Origin: Acidobacteriota bacterium
Lineage (GTDB): Bacteria > Acidobacteriota > Aminicenantia > UBA2199
Direction of reading: 5' to 3'
DNA length: 64,000 nt
Assembly (NCBI GenBank): GCA_025456205.1
Contig: JALOLA010000001.1
Span: 1 to 64,000, forward strand
The position numbers and the translations under genes were made by a program. Each line of letters begins with the position of its first letter. Position 1 is the first letter of the stretch. Positions 8,817-16,399 of this stretch are shown piece by piece. The notes under the pieces are model-generated. The model saw only the letters and a program-made list of their open reading frames with translations, did no database searches and had not been told where the DNA came from.

Positions 8817-9503
8817 ATGAAGATATCGGCGGTGATCATCACCTACAACGAAGAGGACCGCCTGCCCGACGCCCTGGCCAGCCTGCGGGAAGTGGCCGAC
8901 GAAATCGTCGTGGTCGACTCCCATTCGACCGATCGCACCGTGGAGATCGCCCGGGAGGCCGGGGCCAGGGTCATGCAGAACCGCTTCGAGGATTACGGCC
9001 AGCAAAAGAATTTTGCCATGGCCCAGGCCGGCCATGAATGGGTGCTCAACCTGGATGCCGACGAGCGGGTCTCCCCGGATCTGCAGCGCGCCATCGCCGG
9101 GCTGAAGGAAAAGGATGTTCCGACCGGCATCGCCGCCTTCGCCATCAAGCGCAAGACCTACTACCTGGGGCGCTGGATCCGTCATTCGGGGTGGTATCCC
9201 GACCGCAAGGTGCGCCTCTTCCGCAAAGACGCCGCCGCCTGGCAGGGGCGGGTCCATGAACGCCTCGATGTGCGGGGCGCCGTAGCCCGTCTGGACGGCG
9301 CCATCCTGCACTTCACCTACCGCGACATCCTGCGCCTGGCCATCCTGCCGCCCGTCACTTTCCTACGCCACTACGTATGGAGGCTGGGCGTGCTCGACGG
9401 CTACCCGGGGCTGGTCATCGCCACGGTCCAATCCTGGGGAACGGCCATGAAATACCTGAAAGCCATCGCTTTTAAGCGCCGCAACACCGGAACGCAAGCC
9501 TGA
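8817..9503 (+). CDS. family 2 glycosyltransferase, LPS-core (WaaE-like) type
   Basis: 229 residues. A typical GT2 start (ISAVIITYNEEDRLPDAL) is followed by the nucleotide-binding VVVDSHSTDRT, NLDADERVS as the DxD-like metal site, and a C-terminal block SGWYPDRKVRLFRK and WQGRVHERL, which marks the WaaE/KdtX-type lipopolysaccharide core transferases. No membrane-spanning segment stands out, although the C-terminal ~50 residues are amphipathic. It probably adds a sugar to lipid A core or a related glycan at the inner face of the membrane. The start ATG follows GGGAAGGAG; an upstream in-frame ATG at 8796 lacks a ribosome site. Sugar donor and acceptor are unknown. Confidence 0.85.
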   Translation: MKISAVIITYNEEDRLPDALASLREVADEIVVVDSHSTDRTVEIAREAGARVMQNRFEDYGQQKNFAMAQAGHEWVLNLDADERVSPDLQRAIAGLKEKDVPTGIAAFAIKRKTYYLGRWIRHSGWYPDRKVRLFRKDAAAWQGRVHERLDVRGAVARLDGAILHFTYRDILRLAILPPVTFLRHYVWRLGVLDGYPGLVIATVQSWGTAMKYLKAIAFKRRNTGTQA

Positions 9504-9504
9504 G

Positions 9505-9533
9505 TTGCCAAAAGCTCCGATCCGGTCTACAAT
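9505..9533 (+). promoter_or_regulatory. promoter predicting a leaderless transcript
   Basis: TTGCCA (9505-9510), 17-base spacer, TACAAT (9528-9533). The -10 box ends six bases before the ATG at 9540, so transcription should begin at or next to the start codon. No Shine-Dalgarno is present. Confidence 0.6.
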
Positions 9534-9539
9534 AAGAGC

Positions 9540-9761
9540 ATGAGCCAAGCCAAAAAATGCAACACCAACCCGACGGCCAAGTGGATCCGCGTCATCGTTT
9601 CCCTGGGAGTCATCGCCGCCGGCATCTATTATAAGAACTGGATCGGCCTGCTGGGCATCGTTACCCTCTTGAGCGCCTTTACTGGCTCCTGCTCCCACTC
9701 CCTGCAGTTCCGCGGCCTGCGCGAATTCAGGATCAAGCGCAACGGCGGCGATGGGGAATAG
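9540..9761 (+). CDS. small DUF2892-type inner-membrane protein
   Basis: 73 residues. Two hydrophobic segments (about 16-31 and 33-47) are separated by YYKNW, followed by FTGSCSHSLQFRG, the pattern of the YgaP membrane-anchor (DUF2892) family in which a short helical hairpin ends with a cysteine-containing CPxY-like motif. The usual CPLY is changed to CSHSLQ. Function is unknown; in other bacteria the domain is sometimes fused to rhodanese. It appears leaderless: the -10 box ends six bases before ATG and no ribosome site is seen. The product is short, but codon use and motif support a real gene. Confidence 0.75.
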   Translation: MSQAKKCNTNPTAKWIRVIVSLGVIAAGIYYKNWIGLLGIVTLLSAFTGSCSHSLQFRGLREFRIKRNGGDGE

Positions 9762-9793
9762 CCCGCCTACCCCCCCCTTCCCGGCCGGCGGGC

Positions 9794-9822
9794 TTGACCT
9801 TTTTAACGATATGTGATATCAT
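9794..9822 (+). promoter_or_regulatory. sigma-70-type promoter for the lytic transglycosylase
   Basis: TTGACC (9794-9799), 17-base spacer, TATCAT (9817-9822). Transcription is expected near 9829, about 25 bases before the ATG at 9854, with GAAAGGAA as ribosome site. Confidence 0.65.
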
Positions 9823-9853
9823 TCGCTTGCTTCACTGAATCGAAAGGAAAAAA

Positions 9854-10462
9854 ATGAATCCCCCAAAGAATTTTCGCGGCATCGTATTGTTTTTTATGGG
9901 CTTGTCGGGGCTCTTTCTGGCCTGCGCCATCGTGCTGTCGGCCCGGCAGACCGAAAGCCGCAGGACCATCGCCTCGCTGCAGAAAACCGTCCTGTCGCTC
10001 AATGAAGCCCTCAATACCCATCAGGCCGCCATCGCCAGGACCGACTTCTACCGCTTCCAGGAGAACGTGTACCGCCTGCATGCGCCTGACTTCACCCGCA
10101 TCGCCGGTTCGGTTTTCTCCCTGAGCCGCAAGCACGGCTTCAATCCCTATTTGGTCATGGCCATCATCTTCGTGGAAAGCCGCTTTGACCGCCGCGCCGT
10201 TTCCGGCAAGGGGGCCTGCGGCCTGATGCAGGTGAACGTCCCCGTCTGGAAGGACGCGCTGAACATCGACCGCAGGAAGATCTTCCAGATCGACTACAAC
10301 ATCGAGCTGGGTCTCACCATCCTGAAGGGCTACCTCATGGAGACCCGCGGCGACATCATCCGCGCCCTGATCCTCTACAATAACGGCTACAACTACACCG
10401 GCAACGATTTTCACGAAAAGGTCCTCGCTTCGCGTTTCTATCGGCACGCGGACATCGGCTGA
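9854..10462 (+). CDS. membrane-anchored lytic murein transglycosylase (SLT domain)
   Basis: 202 residues. A single N-terminal hydrophobic segment (about 9-29, uncleaved anchor or signal) is followed by a short helical linker and an SLT (lysozyme-like) domain from about residue 88. The catalytic glutamate is Glu108 in IIFVESRFD. The other family motifs GACGLMQVN and ALILYNNGYNYTG are present. It should cleave the MurNAc-GlcNAc bond of peptidoglycan from the periplasmic face, releasing 1,6-anhydro ends. It sits directly upstream of the alpha-2-macroglobulin gene; in proteobacteria that protein is usually paired with a peptidoglycan synthase (PbpC), so pairing with a lytic enzyme is notable. A hairpin with a T run downstream probably ends its transcript. 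Confidence 0.9.
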   Translation: MNPPKNFRGIVLFFMGLSGLFLACAIVLSARQTESRRTIASLQKTVLSLNEALNTHQAAIARTDFYRFQENVYRLHAPDFTRIAGSVFSLSRKHGFNPYLVMAIIFVESRFDRRAVSGKGACGLMQVNVPVWKDALNIDRRKIFQIDYNIELGLTILKGYLMETRGDIIRALILYNNGYNYTGNDFHEKVLASRFYRHADIG

Positions 10463-10490
10463 TCCCTCCCGCCCCGTGGCCGGCCGGGGG

Positions 10491-10519
10491 TTGTAAAATC
10501 CGCTCATCTTCATCATAAT
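10491..10519 (+). promoter_or_regulatory. sigma-70-type promoter for the alpha-2-macroglobulin gene
   Basis: TTGTAA (10491-10496), 17-base spacer, CATAAT (10514-10519). The predicted start (near 10526) falls inside the hairpin at 10520-10540, leaving a leader of about 85 bases before ATG 10611. Confidence 0.45.
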
Positions 10520-10549
10520 CCTGCCGGATGAAACGGCAGGTCGCTTTTT
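10520..10549 (+). terminator. Rho-independent terminator after the lytic transglycosylase
   Basis: CCTGCCG (10520-10526) pairs perfectly with CGGCAGG (10534-10540) around a seven-base loop. TCGC and then TTTTT (10545-10549) follow. It lies 57 bases past the stop codon of the transglycosylase and overlaps the predicted start region of the next promoter. Confidence 0.6.
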
Positions 10550-10610
10550 GCCAGTTTTCAGGAAGAAGCCGTCTAACCCGCTTGGCATCCCCGAAACGCA
10601 GGAGGCGAAA

Positions 10611-13600
10611 ATGAAAATTGCACTCTCCATCGTGACCATCGTGCTGGCGGTGTTCCTGGCCGCGGCCGTCGCCCAGGTGCCGGAAAAGAACGATCTGAAG
10701 GCGACCTACACCCTTTCCGGCGTCCTGCAGGACCTGGAGAACAAAGAGCTGACCGTCACTTTTTCCGATGACATGCTGCCGCTGGGCGGCAAGCGCGACG
10801 GCGCCTCCCTGATCCGGATCACGCCCTCAATCAAGGGCGAATTCTCCTGGCGCGGCAACCGCACCCTGGCCTTCAAGCCCGCGCCGCGCTTCCGCTATTC
10901 CACCACCTACACGGCAGCGATCCCGGCCGGGACGCGCTCGCTGGCCGGCAAGACGCTGCCCAGGGGGGTGCGTTGGCAATGGAGCACGCCCCTGGCCTAC
11001 CCCGTCGAGGTCAAGGCCGGCGCCCAGGAATATTTCTCGGACCTGGCTCCCGGGCAAAAGCTGCATTTCCAGGTCTGGGTGCGTGACGCCCTGGTCCTGC
11101 GCTTCAACCAGCCGGTCCCTGCCGCCGGCGCCGGCGATCTCGCTGTCCTCAGGGAAGCGAAAAGCGGGGTTGGGGTCGAACTGCTCGCCTTCCAGAAAGC
11201 CGGGAACGAGATCGAGTTCCGCCACGCCCAGGACCTGAAAAGGGGCACCGTTTACGAGTTCATCCTGAAGAAAGGATTCCGCGGCAGCGAAGGAGCGACC
11301 GGCACCCAAAAAGATTTCTCCTTTTCATTCGCGACCGTACCGGCATTCATATATACCGGCAAAAAACCATTGACCCTCTTCCCCGACGAACCCCGCCTCT
11401 GGCTCACTTTTTCCAACCCGCTGGCCGAATTCGATCCCGGCCTCATCAAGGTTTTCAAGATCTCGGGCAAGGACAGGTTGCCGCTGGCGGTGCGCAGCGA
11501 GTCCCGACACTACGATAACGAAGCCCTTTTCCTGAGCATCGACGGCCACCTGGCCTCAGGCGACGCGCTGCTCATCCAGATCCAGCGGGCGCTGGCCAAT
11601 ATTTATAAGGAACCGCTCCCGGCGAGCCTGGAGCTGGAAGCCCGGGTCTGCTCCAGCCGGTCCCCGCGCATCGACTTCTCCATGCAGGGAAAAACGATCT
11701 CCCTGGCCACAAAGAGCCTGAAAAAGGCCGGTTTGCGGATGTTCAAGCTGAAACCCGGATTCTTCGCCATGCTGGAGCAGCGCGCCTTCGGCCTCCTGCA
11801 GCGGCAGAACTTCGCCGCGGAGTTCGTTGAGAAAGAGCTGCGGCAGACCCTGGATGACCTGCCGGAAAAGGAAAAGACCCACGTGCTGGCGGCTAGCGAG
11901 CTCGGCCACCCCCTCGGATTCTTCGCCTTCCTGGTCCAGCGCTACGAACCGTATAACTCTTGCGCTGATATCGGCCTGATGCGGCTGCCGGCGTTCAATC
12001 CCCCCGTGCTGGAGGTTTTTCACCGCCGCAACATGGACATGGTCATCAAGGCGGGCAGGGAGCAGACGCTGTTCTGGCTGTACGACAACCGCAGCGGCAA
12101 AAACCTTGGAAAATTGCCGCTGTTCATCAAGGGCCATGACAGGGAAACGCAGCCGATCGGCGAATCGGCGGCGAATGGCGTGCTGCTCAGCGCCAGGGGG
12201 CTGAGGGAGGCGGACCTGGTCCTGGCCAGAAAGCCGGTTGACGGCGACATGGCCCTGGCCCATATCAGCCATGACCCGCCGCTGGACAGGGAGGTCAGGA
12301 TCAGCGTGTTCAGCGAGCGGGATTTTTACCGGCCCGGCGACACGGTCCATATCGCCGGCGTCATCAAGGAATACGCCTCGGGAAAGGTCTCTTCTCCCAA
12401 GGCCGCAACGGCCGCGCTGGTGATCACCGGCCCCGACCGGCAACAGGTCAAGGCGGACACGCTGCGCCTTGACCCGCTCGGCGGCTTCCGCTACGAATTC
12501 AAGTCGGACCCTGACGGCAAGAAAGGGAATTACCAGGTCGCCGTCAAGTTCACGGACACGCAGAACTGGCAGGGCCAGCACGGCATCACCATCGATCACT
12601 ACCAGCCGAACACCATGGAGGTGACGATCTCGGGCATGGCGGAACGTTACCTGCCTGCAGACATGTTCCGCCCGCTGGTCCGCGGCTCCTACCTGTCCGG
12701 CAACCCCATGGCCGGCGATGAGCTCGCCTATTCGCTCACCCTGGCGCACACATATGAGAAGGTGTTCGCCTCCGCCGCCCTGGAGCGCTACCGCTTCAGC
12801 CTCGACCCGGACCTGGCGCGCAGGGACCCGCCGCAGCAGGGCGGGAGCAAGCTGGACGCGGAAGGCGGCCATACGCTCGGCATTCCCATGAGCCGGTTCA
12901 AGGACACCAACTTCGCGGCCAAGCTCGGGTTTTCCGCGACCGGAAAATCGGCGGAGGGCAAGGAGTTCACCTCCCGGGCCCAGTCGCTCTTCTTCCCGGG
13001 AAAGCTCCTGGCCGGCATCCATATCGGCTATTACCAGGACCGGAAGGAGGAGATCGAGGCCGAGCTGGCCCTGGTCGATCATCAGGGCAAGCCCGCTGCC
13101 GGCGAAATCCGCGTCACCCTGTACCGGGAATATCATGAAGGCCATAAGCGCAAGCTGAAGAAGATAGGGGAGGCGGAAGACCTCTTCGTTGACAAGAACC
13201 GGACCTACGCCTTCCGCGTCCCGGAGGCAGGCCACTACATCCTGCGCTGCGATGCCTCCGACGCGGAAGACCGCATGGTTTCCACTTCCAGCGGTTTCTT
13301 CGCCTGGGGCTACGGCTACTCCGAGGCAACCGACAGGCTGCGCATCGAATCCGTCCAGACCTCCATCCATACCGGGGAGACGCTGAAGTGCTTCATCCAT
13401 TCCCCGCGGGAGGGCCAGGCGCTGGTGACCATCGAGCGCGGCAAGGTCCTCGATTCCCGGGTCATGGCGCTGCAGAAGATGACGCCGCTCGATATCCCCG
13501 TTAAAAAAGATTATTTTCCGGCAATGCGCGTCAGCGTCATCGCCATGTACGAAAACAATGTTTCGGAGGAGACGGCCAGGGACTTCCAGGTCGAGGACAA

Positions 13601-16361
13601 GGGCAAGGCCCTGCGCGTCAGCCTGGAATTCCCCACTGAGATCAAGCCGGCCAGCAACGCCAAAGTCAGGATCAAGGTGAGCGATTGGCAAAATAATGGT
13701 ATGGCGGCGAAGCTCTTCGTCTATGCCGTGGACGAGGGCAACCTCTCGCTGCGGAATTACCGGACCCCGGACCCGCACGATTTCTTCTATTATCGCGGTT
13801 CGTTGCGGAATAGCGCGCTCCGCACCTATTATTCAAAAAACTACACCCGCTGGACCTTCGCGCGCCCCACCATGGACATCGACCTGCCACAGCCGGCCAT
13901 TTACGGCTGCGTCTTCAAGCCCGACGCCACGCCCCTGGCCGGTGCGATCGTCACCCTGGAAGACGAAAACCATCAAAAACTGAAGAGCGCGACGACCAGC
14001 GCCCAGGGTTACTACCGGTTCAGCGGGATGCCCGGGGGCCGTTACGCGATCAAGGCCGAGGCCCGCGGCTTTCATCCGTTCCTCTGGTCCGACATCTACT
14101 TTGACGGCAGCCGCCACCGCCCCTGCGACATAGCCCTGTTGCCGTCCGCCGGCGGCGGCTACTGGGATCCTGCGGATGAGTTCGGCCCGGAAGGCCGGAT
14201 CGCGGGCGGGGTCATGCCCGCCCCCATGGCCGCGGAGATGAAAAGCATGGCGCGCATGAAGGAGGAAGGGGCGGCGGACGGGATCACCGGCGGTGTCATC
14301 GGCGGGGTCCTCGGCGGAGTCGAGGCCGCCACAGCTGGCATCCGCGTGCGCAGCGACTTCAGGGAGGTCCTTTTCTTCAAGACCGTCGAGACCGACGGGG
14401 CGGGAAACGCCACGGTCGATATCGCAAGCTCTGACCAGCTTTCCACCTATCGCATCATGGCCGTGGCCTACAGCGAAGACAGCTTCGGGGCGGCGGAAAA
14501 GAAGATCATGGTCAGCAAAGACCTGCTCATCTCCGAGGCTATGCCCGAGTTCGCCCGCCAGGGCGACGAATTCAGCGCCGGCGCCCAGCTCAGCAACCGC
14601 ACCAGCCAGAAGCTCGCGGTGACCCTGCTGGCCAAGCCGCAGGGGGGGATCGCTCTCGGCGGCGCCGAGCGGATCGAGCGCGTCCTGGACGCGCGCGGCA
14701 ACAGCCTCTTCCAGTTTCCTTTCCGGGCCGATCGCGTCGGAACGGCCAGGGTCGAATTCTTCGCCTTGAGCGCTGCCGACAGGGACGGCCTCGAAAAAAA
14801 ACTCTTCGTAGGCGATCGCCTGGTGCGGGAGACACTGCTCGATTTCGCCAGCGGCAATGGAATTCGCAAGCGCATCGAACCGCAGGCGGGGGTGGAGAAC
14901 CAGTCCATCCGGGTCCGGGTAGACCCTTCGCTGCTCACGCCGGCGGTGTCCATCGCCAAAAAACTAGTTTTTTATCCGTACGAATGCCTCGAACAGCGGG
15001 CGTCCAAGGTAATGCCCTTCCTGGCCTTCAGCCCGCAGCTGGCTGAACGCCTCGAGCTGGGCCTCGACCGGGCGCAGATCCGTGCCGCCGTCGACGGCTA
15101 CATCCAGGTCATCCCCGAGTTCATGAACGCGCAGGGAGCGCTCTCCTATTACCGCGGCGGCCAGTATCCGTCCGACTACCTGACCGCCTATGTCCTCTGG
15201 AGCCTGCACCTGGCCCGGCAGCGCGACCACAAGGTGGACCCGCGGCTGATGCAGAAGCTGTCGTCGTACCTGCAGCGTTCCGCCCTGGACAGGACCTGCG
15301 CCGCTTTTTACCAGTTCGTCCTGAGCCTGGGCAAGGGGGCCGACGGCATAAAACTGAAAAAACTGGCCGCAGAAAGGGACGGCCTGCCCCTCCCCGCCAG
15401 GGTCTTCCTCTATCGCGCCATGCACAACCAGGGCATCGGCAAGGACCTTCTGTCCTTAATGCTGGCCGAGTTCAACAACAGCCTGCAGGTCGAGGCCGAC
15501 TTCGCTTATTTCGATGCCGGCGAATTCACCTACCAGCGCGACTTCCCTTTCTACTCCTCGCGCTTCGCCACGGCGCTGCTTGTTCAGGCTGTTCTCGAGG
15601 TCGAGGGCGGCCATGTACTGGCCGAGCGCATCATGCGCTGGCTGCTCGAGGCCGAGCCCCATTGCTGGAACACGACCCAGACCAACTTCTGGGTCCTGTG
15701 CGCCATGGACGAGTACCTGAGGAAAGTGGAAAAAACGATCGCGAGCAGGGCCGAGATCGACCTGCTCGGCGAGAAGTCCGCCCAGGAGTTCACCGGCAGC
15801 CGCGACAGCCTGCAGGTCCAGAAAAAGCTTGCGGACAGAAAAGAGCCGGTCGACTTCACTGTCCAGGCCGATCAACCCGTCTACGTCACCAGCGAGCTGA
15901 CCTGGCAATTGGCGCGGGCCGGAAAGAAAAGCCGCGGCATCGACATCCAGCGCAACGTCTACAACGAAAAAGGAGAAGCGGTCAGCGACTTCCAGCGCGG
16001 CCAGGTATATATGGTGGAACTGCTGGTCAAGTCCGACAAGGAGGTCCCCTACGGCGTGGTGGACGAGCCCCTGGCCGCCGGCTTCGAGCTCCTGCGCCAG
16101 GACATCGCCAGCACCCGCGCCCTGAAGGAATTCAACAGCAAATACAGCGGCATGTATCATTCGCCCTGGGCGCGCCAGGAGAACGCCGCCGACCGCCTCG
16201 TTTTCTACACCTACTCCATGCAGGGGCCGTTGCGCTTCATTTATTTCATCAAGGCCATGTATGCGGGCCGTTTCACCTGGATGCCCACCATGGCCCAGGG
16301 CATGTACCACCCGCAGTATTTCGGCCGCACGGCGATCCAGACGATCGAGGTCAGGGAGTAG
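10611..16361 (+). CDS. bacterial alpha-2-macroglobulin with thioester and embedded CarboxypepD_reg domain
   Basis: 1916 residues from the ATG that follows AGGAGG. The signal peptide is MKIALSIVTIVLAVFLAAAVAQ with no lipobox cysteine, so it is predicted soluble and periplasmic rather than a lipoprotein. N-terminal macroglobulin-like beta domains fill about 30-1090. An Ig-like carboxypeptidase-regulatory domain follows (about 1097-1175, PLAGAIVTLEDENHQK, GYYRFSGMPGGRYAIKAEA). A glycine-rich flexible stretch with GGV repeats (about 1225-1240) may serve as bait region. The A2M domain starts near 1249 (FREVLFFKTVETDGAGNA). The thioester motif is CLEQ at 1459-1462, followed by the helical complement-like domain. 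Such proteins trap proteases covalently after bait cleavage. The -10/hairpin region upstream suggests its own transcript. A short remnant of a second copy lies at 18385-18426. Confidence 0.93.
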   Translation: MKIALSIVTIVLAVFLAAAVAQVPEKNDLKATYTLSGVLQDLENKELTVTFSDDMLPLGGKRDGASLIRITPSIKGEFSWRGNRTLAFKPAPRFRYSTTYTAAIPAGTRSLAGKTLPRGVRWQWSTPLAYPVEVKAGAQEYFSDLAPGQKLHFQVWVRDALVLRFNQPVPAAGAGDLAVLREAKSGVGVELLAFQKAGNEIEFRHAQDLKRGTVYEFILKKGFRGSEGATGTQKDFSFSFATVPAFIYTGKKPLTLFPDEPRLWLTFSNPLAEFDPGLIKVFKISGKDRLPLAVRSESRHYDNEALFLSIDGHLASGDALLIQIQRALANIYKEPLPASLELEARVCSSRSPRIDFSMQGKTISLATKSLKKAGLRMFKLKPGFFAMLEQRAFGLLQRQNFAAEFVEKELRQTLDDLPEKEKTHVLAASELGHPLGFFAFLVQRYEPYNSCADIGLMRLPAFNPPVLEVFHRRNMDMVIKAGREQTLFWLYDNRSGKNLGKLPLFIKGHDRETQPIGESAANGVLLSARGLREADLVLARKPVDGDMALAHISHDPPLDREVRISVFSERDFYRPGDTVHIAGVIKEYASGKVSSPKAATAALVITGPDRQQVKADTLRLDPLGGFRYEFKSDPDGKKGNYQVAVKFTDTQNWQGQHGITIDHYQPNTMEVTISGMAERYLPADMFRPLVRGSYLSGNPMAGDELAYSLTLAHTYEKVFASAALERYRFSLDPDLARRDPPQQGGSKLDAEGGHTLGIPMSRFKDTNFAAKLGFSATGKSAEGKEFTSRAQSLFFPGKLLAGIHIGYYQDRKEEIEAELALVDHQGKPAAGEIRVTLYREYHEGHKRKLKKIGEAEDLFVDKNRTYAFRVPEAGHYILRCDASDAEDRMVSTSSGFFAWGYGYSEATDRLRIESVQTSIHTGETLKCFIHSPREGQALVTIERGKVLDSRVMALQKMTPLDIPVKKDYFPAMRVSVIAMYENNVSEETARDFQVEDKGKALRVSLEFPTEIKPASNAKVRIKVSDWQNNGMAAKLFVYAVDEGNLSLRNYRTPDPHDFFYYRGSLRNSALRTYYSKNYTRWTFARPTMDIDLPQPAIYGCVFKPDATPLAGAIVTLEDENHQKLKSATTSAQGYYRFSGMPGGRYAIKAEARGFHPFLWSDIYFDGSRHRPCDIALLPSAGGGYWDPADEFGPEGRIAGGVMPAPMAAEMKSMARMKEEGAADGITGGVIGGVLGGVEAATAGIRVRSDFREVLFFKTVETDGAGNATVDIASSDQLSTYRIMAVAYSEDSFGAAEKKIMVSKDLLISEAMPEFARQGDEFSAGAQLSNRTSQKLAVTLLAKPQGGIALGGAERIERVLDARGNSLFQFPFRADRVGTARVEFFALSAADRDGLEKKLFVGDRLVRETLLDFASGNGIRKRIEPQAGVENQSIRVRVDPSLLTPAVSIAKKLVFYPYECLEQRASKVMPFLAFSPQLAERLELGLDRAQIRAAVDGYIQVIPEFMNAQGALSYYRGGQYPSDYLTAYVLWSLHLARQRDHKVDPRLMQKLSSYLQRSALDRTCAAFYQFVLSLGKGADGIKLKKLAAERDGLPLPARVFLYRAMHNQGIGKDLLSLMLAEFNNSLQVEADFAYFDAGEFTYQRDFPFYSSRFATALLVQAVLEVEGGHVLAERIMRWLLEAEPHCWNTTQTNFWVLCAMDEYLRKVEKTIASRAEIDLLGEKSAQEFTGSRDSLQVQKKLADRKEPVDFTVQADQPVYVTSELTWQLARAGKKSRGIDIQRNVYNEKGEAVSDFQRGQVYMVELLVKSDKEVPYGVVDEPLAAGFELLRQDIASTRALKEFNSKYSGMYHSPWARQENAADRLVFYTYSMQGPLRFIYFIKAMYAGRFTWMPTMAQGMYHPQYFGRTAIQTIEVRE

Positions 16362-16399
16362 CCGGAAGCCGACGGATCGTTTGTCACTGCGCTCCGGCG

